Source: Apium graveolens (lineage: Eukaryota > Streptophyta > Magnoliopsida > Apiales > Apiaceae). Taken from it: a stretch of 64,000 nt of DNA. The stretch lies in contig NW_027418146.1 in NCBI RefSeq assembly GCF_009905375.1, forward strand, positions 1 to 64,000, given 5' to 3'. Below the pieces are notes generated by a model that was given only the letters and a program-made list of their open reading frames with translations, was not told the origin of the DNA and ran no database searches. Of the stretch, positions 1 to 11,800 are shown piece after piece; the stretch's first letter is position 1; each line of letters begins with the position of its first letter. The position numbers and the translations under genes were made by a program.

Positions 1-561
1 TTGCCCTCCAAAGGTTGAGAGAAAAACAACTGTACACGAAGTTTTCAAAGTGTGAGTTTTGGTTAACAAAAGTACAGTTCCTAAAACATGTGGTGAGCAA
101 GGAAGGTTTGAAGCTAGACCCTGTAAAGATTGAAGCCGTATCCAAATGGGAACAACCGACGACTCTGACAGAAGTGAGAAGTTTCCTGGGGTTGGCAGGA
201 TATTATCGAAGATTTGTAAAGGATTTTTCCAAGGTCGAAACTCCATTGACCAAGCTGACTAGGAAGAACGAAATATTTATTTGGACGGAGAAGTGTGAAG
301 AAAGTTTTCAGAAACTGAAAAAGAGGCTAATGTCGGCTTCAGTATTAGCATTTCCAAATGAGACGGGAAACTTTTTGTATATAGTGACACTTCTTTGAAG
401 GGTATAGGCTGTGTACTGATGCAACACGATAAGTCATTGCCTATGCATCCAGACAACTAAAACCTCATGAGCAAAAGTATCCAGTTCATGATCTCGAATT
501 GGCATCTATAGTTTTTACATTGAAACTGTGGAGACATTATCTATATGGAGAAAAGTATGAT
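1..561 (+). pseudogene. GYP-0: gypsy pol fragment (end of RT and start of RNase H)
   Basis: This is the end of a Ty3/gypsy reverse transcriptase and the first part of its RNase H, entering from outside the window. The thumb/connection motifs FSKCEFWL and [11 protein letters not shown] are visible, followed by the RNase H start (SDTSLKG) and HDLELA. The frame is open from base 3 to about 398, shifts at an extra T near 370, and shifts again near 433. It closely resembles GYP-P2 around 57274-57810. It stops at 561, where the LTR of COP-A begins, so COP-A interrupted it. The rest of this copy is not seen downstream. Confidence 0.9.
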
Positions 562-1735
562 TGTTAGTCCCAAAGTATCGTAGAAGGGGGGGGGGTTGAA
601 TACGATACCAACAATGTTTTTGATTTGTTTATAAGTTCTTCATTATAAGAAAGGAATCAAATTGGATGCAAACAATTCGAGGAATATCGTTTTATTAATA
701 TAATCCTTAAGGCTGCTATAATCTAATCAATAAATGATTAGCTACAATAAATTCAACATCATAACAATATGTTACAAGTTTAATAAATGAGGTGCTTCAA
801 TAGAGCTCCCGTAAATACTCTGTTGAAAGCTGAAGATAATAGAATTCAATTCATTTAGATGCTAATATAGTTTTTCAAATTCATTGGACAAATGGCATTA
901 CTGTGTTCACACAATCCTTTGTTTTGCTGCAAAATATTCTCTGAATATCACAACTCTTCTATGGCGACTTGGTGAAGCCCTATGGCGACCAGGTGAATCC
1001 CTATGGAGACTTGAAGCCCTATGGCAACCAGGTAAAGCCCTATGGCGACCAGGTAAAGCCCTATGATGATCAGGTGAATATTGTGTCCTCTTCTATGATG
1101 ACCAAGCTCTATGGGGACCACTGGTGCCTTAGAGATTCTCTATGGCGACCACTGTGTGCCTTAGAGTAATTCTCTATGGCAACCAGTTCTGTGGCGACCA
1201 TAGAGTACTTATAGTAGTGTACACTTCTATGGCGACCATAGTGAAGAATATCATGCCTTAGAATGTTCTTGCTTCTGTTTAGCCATTCTTCACTATATCA
1301 ACATTTTCTTCTGTAACTGAATCATAATTCCTTCTTGAATACTGATGTTTGGTGCACTGGTCTGGTTCATAAACAACTAGCACTGAGAGAACCTAATTCA
1401 ATTTGTCTTGTGTTTCTGAGCTGATATAGATTGTGAATATCAATTGCTTCTTTCACTGAGCCCTTGATCTGCAACACTTGAAGTCAATTGATGTAACTGA
1501 TGATTAAAGTCCTTTGATGTCTTATTCTTCATGGCTTCTTGAACATGTTAATGAACTTCTTCCCATGATCTGTTTTGAGAACTTAAAGAGTCAATTGCAT
1601 CCTTTAGTTCTTGTGTTTATCATGTCTTCATCTGTAGGGTTCATGTGCTTCACAGTTTAATATTGTTTATCTGTTTATGTTTTCATGTTGAGTTATAATT
1701 CCTCAAGTACATGTTACATTACATTATGCTTTACA
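562..1735 (-). repeat. COP-A 3' LTR
   Basis: This 1,174-bp LTR is bounded by TGTTAGTCCC (plus strand) and GCTTTACA, giving TG...CA ends on the minus strand. A run of ten G lies at 586-595 near its 3' end, as in the other two SIRE-like families here. A minisatellite-like array occupies 955-1245. The start of U3 on the minus strand abuts the polypurine tract at 1736. No second copy of this LTR is in the window. Confidence 0.85.
955..1245. repeat. CTATGGCGACCA array in COP-A U3
   Basis: About a dozen degenerate copies of CTATGGCGACCA(GGTRAAGCC) follow one another. Spacing is about 21 bp in the left half (about 959, 980, 1001, 1019, 1040, 1061) and looser in the right half (about 1093, 1109, 1140, 1173, 1189, 1228). 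The short reading frames across it are by-products of the 21-bp period. It lies in the U3 of the LTR, upstream of a possible minus-strand TATA near 627, the same relative position as the different motif arrays in the COP-B and COP-C LTRs. Confidence 0.85.
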
Positions 1736-1745
1736 ATCTCCCCCT
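1736..1745 (-). other. COP-A polypurine tract
   Basis: ATCTCCCCCT on the plus strand reads AGGGGGAGAT on the minus strand, directly before the LTR terminus TGTAAAGC. This is the usual plus-strand primer of Ty1/copia elements and fixes the inner LTR border. Confidence 0.85.
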
Positions 1746-1923
1746 ATTTGATTGTTAGAGTTCAACAAGCAAATCCCTAAGGATAACTCAACTGATAAAA
1801 ATAAGAAAAAGTACAACCTCAAAACAGATAAAGATATTAACGACATTCTGGATTACATATTCAATTCCAGATTTCTTAAGTTACAAATTACAAAGAAGTG
1901 TTCCTATAGCCTGAACATATATT

Positions 1924-4900
1924 CTATGTCTTCTTTGTCATTGTTCTTTTCTGCTTCCTGCTTCCTTCTCCTTCTTGAGTCTGATCAGATTTTCTCTTAG
2001 TGACTTTCTTCAAAGGATCTGAAGGTTTTGGAGGGGACTCTTTCAGCTCATTCAATCTAGCTTGCACACAATCACGAGCTTCTATTTCAAGTGCATTGAC
2101 TGGAGGTGGATTGTTCAGCTCATGAAGCATTATCTCAAGATATTTGACTTTTGTGCATTTAGGAACAAGATCAAACAATAGTGATGATTTTCTGGACATT
2201 ACGAAGACTGTTATCCTTTTTGGATGTCCTCTTACTCTTTTAGTGTCATTGATTGATTCTTCTTCCATCACTTCATCAAGACTCTTAATGATAGGAATTA
2301 AAGCAACCTTGTCCTCCTTGCATGTGGATAGTTTAAGATCCATCAAGGCTTGCTGTATTGAGTCTGATTCACTTGTCCTCAAGTCTTTGATCCTGATCTT
2401 TCTCTTGTTGATTTTGAAGACTAGCTCCCCTTCACTATCAGTGTTGATTATGGGTTCATTGTCTTTCAGGAGATTAATTTCTGGTTCTCCATTAATAAAC
2501 ACCATCTCATGATACGCTCTTGTAACCTTCTTCATGTCCTTCTCTGTATCTCTGATCATTTATCATTGAGCCTATAAGCATATAGAAATTCAACAGCTTT
2601 ATAATCTGCTTCTGATCTTTTAACACCTGAAGCTTCCAGTTTAGCTCTTTTGCTCCTGAGTTGACTTTCTAGGAAAGTAAGTTGTAGAAAACGAATGGTT
2701 CTTATGTGTTGGTCAGACATGGTGATGTTCTACATCCTGCCACCCACAAACTTTGAACGAATGGATACTTAAAAGCTTGAGGGGATACATCCATCATCAT
2801 TCTCCAAAGTTTGTCTCTGAAATATTCGTTCTCATTTGATTTCAACCATGGGATCTTTGAGGCTAAGACAAACAGTTCAACAATGTTCAACTTCTTCAGC
2901 ACACTGGTAGACACCTTCATCGGTAGACCATCTATGTGATTGATAGTGATCTTCCATCCATTCTTTAGAATGTTCACAGTAGTTCCCGTAAATAGTTTTC
3001 TGAACTGATCATAGAACTCATGGATGTTTTCATATTCTTTTCTGTAATGCTCCACAGTTCTTAACAGATTAGAGTTATCAGGGTCTGAATAGTGATACAT
3101 TTCTGGTTGGTCCATTTTCTTCTTTATTTCTTCCCATTTTCTTCCTTTCCTGTTAGCTCAAAGATATGCTTCTCTTGCGTCTCTGTTCTCCCTTCTTTGA
3201 ATGGCTCTCTGAATTCTTGCTCTTGATCTTTCCATTTCTTCTTGAATCTCTATATAAGAGCGATTGATTTTCTCTGGCAATCCATAGAATAAACAGTCGT
3301 CTGAGAAGGCATCTTCATCCTCAAACTCTTCATCTTCAGTAATGATCTTTCTTTCTTCCGTAGTCACTTTTTCAAATCTTGGCTCACACCCCATTGGGAC
3401 ATCACTTTCATCTATTTCACCTTCCTCCAGTTCCTCTTCAGGGAATAAGGGTCTTGGAGCATAAATCTGAGACAACAGATTTTTCTGAGTTGTAATTATT
3501 TGGCTCAGATGTCCTGATTGCTCCCCCTGAGATGTTGCACATTCCTTAGTGAATCTTTTTTTGAGGAGCACCCTTTCATCAATTCTCTCTTCTACCTCTT
3601 CCTGTATCTCATCTCCAAACTCATCATAGGCAGCACCAGTAGCCTGAAAGGCTTCTTGAAGTAGATCAACAGCAATATCTACTTTTTCTTGTTCTTCTAC
3701 CCTTTTCTCCCCCTCAGTTGGGTTATCCTTCAGAGCTAGTGTTGATTGAGCATGTAAGGTCGAGACAGGGATCTCGAGAAAAGTAGGCAGTTGCTTGCTA
3801 ACTGAGGTCATTGGCCCAGTACTGGCAAGAGCTATTTCATAAGAGACCGGGATTGGCGCTTGCTTGCTAACTGAGAGCTTTGGCTCAGTATTTACAATTC
3901 TCTTTCCTTTTCCTGTGTGAGATAGAGATCGCTCAACGAATTCCTGTAAACTGGCAAATGATGCCTGCTGATGTTCAAGTTGGTCGGAAAGACTAGCGAT
4001 TTGATGATCTCTGAGAGATAATTCTTCCTGGAAATGTTGCTCTTTAAGAGCCAGCTGTTCTTTGAGATAACTCTCATTAATAGCCACCTGGTCTTCAAGA
4101 TAGGATTTAGTGACATAGTTTGATAGATCTATGGGTTTATTTTGGATGGTGGGTGTCTCACAGGCTTCTCGCAGTGTATCACTCATCACTCTAGCACTCG
4201 GTTTGGGGTAATGTGTTTCACTCGTTCTTATATGTTCACTCCGCTCAGAGCTCCGAGTTCCAAATGTACCTGTAGAAGACACTGGAGCCATCCTTAAGGA
4301 GGTCAGCAGTGGTGCAATGGGAGTTCGCAATTCCCGATCCTTGTCTGAGACAAGTTGCCTGTCATCATTAGATGACTAATCCAGAGTTAGAATCTCTGGG
4401 AGGAGCACTAGGGCCGTCATATTTAGCATCTGATCCCCAGCTTCCCTTGTATCTGTGAAGATACATTCCCCTTAGGCTCACTAGTTAAATCTAGTTCATC
4501 ACCAATGGGTTGCCGATCTGTGCCTGTGTCGGATCCACTATCCGCAGATGCATCCAGGGTTATCAGTCCTGGGGAGGTAAGTGTTGTGCTAGATTTGGCA
4601 ATGATTACAGCACTCTCTCCTAACACCTGTGAAGGCAGTTGATCCATTGAAGGACCTTGAACATGATATTCAAACCGTAAAATGGTTGAATGCCCTGTTT
4701 CCGTCAATACTTCCTCACCAAAAAGAACCTTTCTAATCGAATGATTTAAACCTTCAAGAGCTTGAATATTGGAGAGTGTGTTTGACTCATTACAGGATGT
4801 CGTGGATGACGGGCGAATTTCAATAGATTTACCTTGTTGAGATAGATCTAGTAACTAATTAGTTGCCTTTTTAGCCAGAGAATCCTGTTGAGAAGATACC

Positions 4901-6005
4901 TGGAGGTTTAGAGTTGTCTCAGGGGATATATTTCTTTGCTTCAATGGAGACAGAGCTGTGGGTTCGCTCAAAGTACCTTCCTTATTTGTTGCATCTAGTG
5001 TAGTTTCTCCCTCTATATGCATTGGGTCCTTATACTCCAGGGTTTGGGCTAAGAGAGTTGAAGGTGTTTAATTTGGCTCTAGAGGGTGGTTTTGAATTTG
5101 TGGTATTCCAAACTCACTACCTCTCCTATCTACTTGTTCAATAAGTAGCTATGTATGATGAGTGTCAAGTTGTAATTGATCTATACTAATAAAATCAGAG
5201 AATGCTTCATAAGTATTACTCATAGCAGATGTACCCATACCTGAGAAAGCTGGTATGTAGACAGATGTATTAGAGTGGGTAGACTCAGCAGCTTCAGGAG
5301 GTTGTCCAGCAGCTTCAGGTTGAGGTTGTTGAACATTATCAGGTACAACTTCTTGCTGTGGTTCAACTTCAATCTCTGTTTGATCAACATCCTCAGGCTC
5401 AGGTTGATCTGCTTCTTCATGTGCTTTCTCTTCAGGTGCATGAACAATGTTCTCCTGTTGTGCATCATCAGCTTAAGGCTCACCTTCATTGTCTTCATCT
5501 TCATGTTGAGCAATGATAATGGCAAAGACATCTGTCATGTAATCTGTTAGGAAAGAAACATTTGCATTTGGATAGTTTCCTTTTTTGGAAACTTAGTCAC
5601 TATCAACGGGGACATGATATGAGAATCTTCCAAGATTTTACTGTGAGTTGATGCCTTTTGTGCTTCTGACAATTTTCCATTGAGCACAATCTGAAGAAAC
5701 CTTGTATATAAAATAAAGTTTTGATGTTGAGATTAGTTCTCCAAAATGCGCCTCATGAATAAACGCCCAAAGTTGATGCGAAGATTATTTGCAACAACAA
5801 CACCAACAATTTTATTGAAGTAAGTCAGTCCATGGAATCTACCAGTCTTGGGAGCCAAGCAGTGAGATAATATGTTGAAAAACAGATTTCATTCCTTGGG
5901 AAGATGACTCTTGTTGAAGTGTTAAGGAAAATCGTCATCCCTTGTTAACGTGCTTCTTATACCTCGGAAGAAACTGAATATTTCCCAGTCAAGTGGAATG
6001 GCATC
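1924..6005 (-). pseudogene. COP-A accessory ORF3 (post-pol), decayed
   Basis: A long minus-strand coding region follows where pol should end. Open pieces are 6005-5540 (N-terminal part, with WNLFFNILSHCLAPKTGRFH), 5531-5160 (read in the acidic, Glu/Pro/Gln-rich frame), 4707-4423, 4330-3158, 3115-2702 and 2559-1924, separated by stops and at least two frame changes. The 4330-3158 piece holds a probable coiled coil near its residues 75-135 (repeated YLKEQLALKEQ-like heptads) and a very acidic stretch. The last piece ends in a basic Lys/Arg tail. I cannot name the protein. Its N-terminal part resembles by layout and a few motifs the ORF3 of COP-C. Upstream coding sequence is lost at 6005. Confidence 0.65.
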
Positions 6006-7471
6006 TGTGACGGCCTCAACCCCGGGGATAGGGGCTGATGTCAGCAAAATATGATAAATTAAAAAAAACTGCTAAATAAACTTATTATAATACACGACCC
6101 CAACCAGGAGCCGAAACAGGTTCAAGTATTATTTAGGTTACAACACACACTAACTTATTCAAAACCATACACTCTCACTTATTACAGCAACTCATCAGAC
6201 CTCAGGGCCTGATACAAACTACCTCAGAGGAGCCGGGACCGGAGGCTGACACTCTACGCTGACCTGGTCTTCTAGACATCTGCAATAAATAAATACAAAA
6301 CAAGCTGCAAGGGTGAGCAATCTATTGCTCAACAGTACCTCTATATGAATAACCAGTAACAAATTGTATAAAACAATACAGGAACATATATTAAACTGAT
6401 ATACGAGAAATCTGTAAAACAGGTATAAACTGGATATCAAAACTAGCATGCTTTGCAAAATAACATCATTGTAGTGTGCTGTGTAAAAATACCAGAGTTC
6501 AATTTTAGCATGCTATTTCCTTTCCAAAACCACTGTCCATTGCTGGACCAATAAATCACCGGTCCCGTTACGGGGACTATAAACTATTCCAACTTTATCA
6601 GATATATAAAAGAGGATGAATTCTAGGGACAGCTGATCAGTCTATCCCACCACAAATTTCGTTCCGGAACTCAGAGACTAGCTAGGTCTCTGTCACGCTG
6701 GACTAAGCGGACTACCAGTGCGCATCCGACTTAGCCTCTTACGCAACCATGCTGGGCGTTACCTAATAACGGACCTCTTACGCCAACTGACCATCCAATA
6801 TCTGATTTATTTTTATCCAGTTTCCAAAACCATTTACACCTATCTCTTTTTAAACATTACAGCACACATTCTAAAATCCCTTTTTAATCTTAATCATAAT
6901 CTAGAGATAGGCAATTTCAGAAGTTACTTTTTCCCCAAAACCTCAATTAACAAAACATATTTAAATACGGGGAATACGTAACTTAAAACGTTCTGTTCCA
7001 GTATCTATTTTAAATAAACAACTATTCATATATACTGAACTGTAAAAGATTAGTTCAGGGGTACTTGCCTTGCGAAGCTTTGCACTAACTTTGGCTTAAC
7101 TCTAATTGACTTGAGCTACCGGGTCCTTTGACTCGAACCTACGAAATCGAAACATCCTAGGTTAGACATCCGATTATGCTTGACTTTTCCTCACTAACTA
7201 ATTACCCATCGCTATAATTTTCGACTCGTAAATATATTAATATCAATAACATATACTTAATAGTGGTGCACATAGCAATCAGAGTTTAATTTATATTAAA
7301 CGAGGTATATGAACTCGATTTATAATTTAAGGCTTTTTTAGAAAAATTGGACAGCGACTCCTCTGTTTATAGGTCTACCCGTCGAAACATCAATCGACGT
7401 CAAATCCCAACGAAATCAATTTGAATCGTCACATAGCTAAATTTTAGTCCCGAATATAATTTATACAAATT

Positions 7472-7738
7472 TTATTTATTAAAATATTTAGGACTCAGAA
7501 CATCGTCATCACCGTCCACCGTCCGCTCGTAACGAGTCATCGCGGTACGGCGGCAAAATTTATTGGTGCCCGAGAATATACGGGTGTCCGAATAAATTTC
7601 ACCGATTATTAAAATTGTTTTCCCACGCGAATTATTAGTAATATCACGAACATTAATCAAATAATTCCTGCAGAAAATCGAAAAATAATAATTAAAAGTC
7701 GAGATGAACAGAACAAAGCACCCGCGCGTGGGTAACAC
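7472..7738 (-). other. Conserved short open frame in GYP-M 3' LTR
   Basis: An 88-codon open frame ends in TAMTRYERTVDGDDDVLSPK plus a few residues. The last ~55 codons recur in all four complete or nearly complete gypsy LTRs here (also 16205-16546 minus, 41360-41545 plus, 60766-60951 plus), although the LTRs on the two strands have diverged elsewhere. The upstream part differs among copies. On the minus strand the frame runs across a splice-acceptor-like TTTTCTGCAG. Whether it is translated is unknown; RNA structure could explain the conservation equally well. Confidence 0.45.
7516..7553 (-). other. Conserved LTR hairpin (GYP-M 3' LTR copy)
   Basis: On the minus strand CCGCCGT pairs with ACGGTGG, CCG with CGG, and CTCG with CGAG around a TTA loop. 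The same 38-nt block is found in the other three LTR copies with at most one or two changes. Confidence 0.6.
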
Positions 7739-8851
7739 GCGGCACCATCACAGCCACGCCAAAACACAGACCGGCCGGGAACCATCCCGGAAAACACACA
7801 CACAAGCAATACTTACACACACAATAGATACACATGCATACACACATATATTTCCGAATATGACTGAATCAAATCGATACCCAAAACAAGATGAAAGGAA
7901 ATGGCGGATTAATTACCGGAAAAAGAAGCAACTGGAGGAACAGTGCCGGAAAACGAGAAACGGAAAGAACAGAAGAGGCGATGGAAAGAAAGAGGAGAGA
8001 AAGAGGAGAATAAGAGAAAGAGAGATGAGAGAATTTAGAGAGGAAGAGAGATGATGCAGCCAAACTACCACCACACTTCTGCTTACCAAGCCGCGTGTCC
8101 AAATAAAAGAGACACGTGGCTATTCCTGAATTAAGCCCGATTTATAACACCGAAATGTACCAGTAACGATTCATATTGCACGCAAGAACCCCCGAAACTC
8201 GAAATTAACGGAATGAGGTGCGAATGAAACAACCTCCGAAAATTACGAAAACACACTAAAATATTATAATTATCCCGAAGTAAATAAAAACGTAAATTTG
8301 AAATTTTTAAACAATTTTTAAGGTACGCTTTATACCCGCTTTTTAACGAATAACAAAACAACGCGCGGGTAAAACGATTTCCGAAAATTTCCAAAATAAT
8401 TTTAAAATTCTCAGAATAATACGAACTTAATAAAATATAAGTTTCATAATTTTTAAAGATTCCCATAATTAAATATGGATTTTAGCATTTAACACACTCA
8501 TAAAATCATTTAAAAATGAATAATTAACGAAATATTGATTTCTCAATTTTATAAAGTCCTAAAAATAATTATTGAAATTATAAAATTAGAAAACAAATTT
8601 TAAAGACAATCCAAATATTTATGGAATTAAAATTACAATAAAATCACTTTTACAAGCGAAATAAACATATGACTCACCAATAAATCAAAAAAATTCCAAC
8701 CACATATCCACAAATCATAAATAATCAAATAACAACCAGTAACCGCTGCCAAAATAATACACACCCTTTTATTTATTTACTTAAACTTTTATTACACTTC
8801 CAAATATTAGAAATAAAATAAAATAAAAATAAAAATACACGAGTCGTTATA

Positions 8852-8864
8852 TCCTTTCCCCCTT
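8852..8864 (-). other. GYP-M polypurine tract
   Basis: TCCTTTCCCCCTT on the plus strand is AAGGGGGAAAGGA on the minus strand, directly ahead of the LTR start TATAACGACTCG. The same tract is found at 59553-59565 in GYP-P2 and, with a change, at 39988-40000 in GYP-P1. Confidence 0.9.
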
Positions 8865-8891
8865 AAAAAGATTATGTCCCCAGAATCTAAC

Positions 8892-11800
8892 TCAACTAAA
8901 CAAATGAGGATATTTATCAAGCATATCTGATTCTAGTTCCCAGGTAGACTCTTCTACCCTAGGGTTTCTCCAAAGTACTTTAACTATAGGAATAGATTTA
9001 TTTCTAAGTACACGCTCCTTACGATCTAATATTTGGATTGGCTGCTCCATAGGATAAATCCGATTGAAGCTCGATTGGTTCATATTCAATTACTTGATTC
9101 GAGGCAGGAATGTACGGCTTCAACATTGACACATGAAATACATTATGGATATGTTGCCATTGCGGGGGTAACGCTATCTCTTATGCCACTTTTCCTATTT
9201 GCTTCAAAACTTCAAATGGTCCTATATATCTCGGACTCAGTTTACCCTTCTGACCGAACCGAACCAATCCCTTCCATGGCGAAACTTTTAGTAATACCAA
9301 TGATCCTATTTCAAATCTTATGTCTTTTCGATGCAAATCTGCATTCTTTTTCTGTCTATTCTGCGCGGCTTCCAATCTTTTCCGAATTAACACCACTGCT
9401 TCTTTTGTCTGCTGCACTAATTCAGGTCCTAACACTTTCTTTTCTCCTATCTCATCCCAGTATAGAGGTGATCTACATTTTCGTCCATATAAAGCTTCGT
9501 AGGGTGGCATTCCAATGCTGGCATGGTAACTATTATTATAGGAAAATTCTATTAATGGTAAATGGTCGTCCCAACTTCCCTTGAAATCCAAAGCACATAC
9601 CCTTCACATATCTTTGATCATCTGAATCGTTCTCTCACTTTGGCCATCAGTTTGAGGATGATAAGCGGTGCTCATATTTAATTTAGTTCCTAAACACTCT
9701 TGAAACTTTGTCCAAAATCTTGAATTAAATCTTGGATCTCGATCTGATACTATAGACACAGGTACCCCATGCTTGGAAACTATCTCATCTAAATATATTT
9801 TAACTAGCTTTTCCAGAGAATACTTTTCATTAATTGGGAGGAAATGCGATGATTTGGTCAATCTATCAATAATTACCCAAATGGCATCGTGATTCGATCT
9901 TGTCTTCGGCAAGCCTACCACAGAATCCATTGCAATTTCTTCCCACTTCCACTGTGGAATTTCTAGAGGTTGCAACAATCCACTGGGTCTTTGGTGCTCT
10001 GCTTTTACTCTCTGACACACGTGACACTTGCTAACCCACTCCGCAATCTCTTTCTTCATTCCTGGCCACCATAAGTGTTTCTTTAAATCTTGGTACATCT
10101 TCGTGCTACCAGGGTGAATAGAAAACCTAGAATTGTGCACTTCATGCAATATTTCATTCTTTAGTTCTGCTACGTTAGGAACCCAGATACGAGAGGAAAA
10201 CTTGCATAGACCGCAATTATCCTTTTGAGTACATAATTCTTCTCCTGTCAGATCTTCCAATTCTCGTTCCATAACTCCTTCTTGACATCTTTTAATCTTT
10301 TCCATTAACACTGGCTGGAAAGTAATCTCGTATAACGATTCCCGATTTTCACCTGATACTCGAATTTCGATTTCCATCTTTTCCAAGTCCTATGCTAATT
10401 CATTCGCGATACGGGCCATGTTTAATTTTTCTTTTCTACTAAGGGCATCAGCTACCACATTAGCCTTACCTGGGTGATAGTTAATTGAACAGTCATAGTC
10501 CTTAATCAACTCCAACCATCTCCTTTGTCTCATGTTTAAGTCCTTTTGGGTGAATATATACTTTAAGCTTTTATGATCCGTGTAGATATCACACTTCTCT
10601 CCGTACAAGTAATGACGCCATAACTTCAAAGCAAACACTATAGCCGCCAACTCAAGATCATGAACTGGATATTTCTGCTCGTGGGGCTTTAACTGCCTAG
10701 ACGCATACGCAATAACCTTATCATGTTGCATTAGCACACAACCTAATCCTTTAAGAGAAGCATCACTATAAATCACGAAATTCCCAGTTTCATCTGGTAA
10801 TGCTAACACCGGTGCTGTCACTAGTCTTTTCTTTAGCTCTTGAAAGCTTTCTTCACATTTCTCCGTCCAAACAAATCTCTCATTTTTCCGTGTCAGCTTG
10901 GTCAACGGGGTTGCAATCTTGGAAAAGTCCTTCACAAATCTTCGGTAATAGCATGCTAATCCAAAAAATTATAATTTCCGTCGGGGTCTTTGGTTGCTCC
11001 CATCTGGATACCGCTTCAATCTTTGCAGGGTCTACCTTAATACCATCTTTACCAACTATATGACCTAAAAACTGAACTTCCTCCAACCAAAATTCACACT
11101 TTGAGAACTTAGCATATAATTGTTTTTTTCTCAACCTTTGTAATGCAATCCTTAGATGTCTGGCATGGTCGTCTTTGGTCTTTGAATAGATGAGGATGTC
11201 ATCAATAAATACAATAACAAATTTATCCAAGTACTCCTTGTACACCCGGTTCATTAAATCTATAAAAGCTGCTGGCGTATTAGTCAACCCAAATGACATC
11301 ACTAGAAACTCGTAATGGCCATATCTGGTTCGAAAAGCAGTCTTCGGTATATCTTCAGGCTTGATCTTCAACTGATGATAGCCCGATCTTAAGTCGATCT
11401 TGGAAAAACAACATGCTCCTTTCAGTTGATCAAATAAATCATCAATCCTGGGTAGGGGGTACTTATTCTTGATGGTTAACTTATTCAATTCTCGGTAGTC
11501 AATACACAATCTCATGCTTCCATCTTTCTTTTTCACAAACAATACTGGCGCACCCTACGGAGATACACTTGGTTTGATTATCCCTTTATCCAAAAGTTCC
11601 TGAAGCTGTTTAGCTAGTTCTTTCATTTCTACTGGGGCCATACGGTAAGGTGCCTTTAAAACTGGTTCTGCTCCCAGAATCAAATCAATAGAAAACTCAA
11701 TCTCCCGATCTGGTGGTAATCCTGGTAACTCGTCTGGAAACACATCTAAAAATTCATTAACTACCGGAATCTTCTTCAATTCGGGTATTCTCTTCTCAGT

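Larger units (their letters stand above)
562..6005 (-). mobile_element. COP-A: partial SIRE-like Ty1/copia element
   Basis: On the minus strand the order, from right to left, is accessory ORF3, polypurine tract, 3' LTR. The LTR runs from TGTTAG at 562 to ACA at 1735 and the element breaks off at 6005, where a gypsy LTR starts. No gag, protease, integrase, RT or 5' LTR is present, so only the 3' half survives. The assignment to a SIRE/Maximus-like group rests on the long coding region between the expected pol end and the LTR, and on similarity of layout to COP-B and COP-C. Confidence 0.75.
6006..8851 (-). repeat. GYP-M 3' LTR
   Basis: This 2,846-bp LTR starts with TGTGACGGCCTCAACCCC (plus strand) and ends with CGAGTCGTTATA before the polypurine tract. 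It is very similar along its length to 14727-17606, with scattered substitutions and indels. It contains a conserved hairpin and short open frame (7472-7738), a purine/pyrimidine-rich block around 7900-8050, and AT-rich sequence after 8150. I see no other gene in it. Confidence 0.9.

Noticed and set aside
884..1169. Two overlapping frames with repeated ALWRPGE / KPYGDQV peptides as a repeat protein
   Set aside because: Both follow from the 21-bp period of the CTATGGCGACCA array in an LTR; no start context or homologues.
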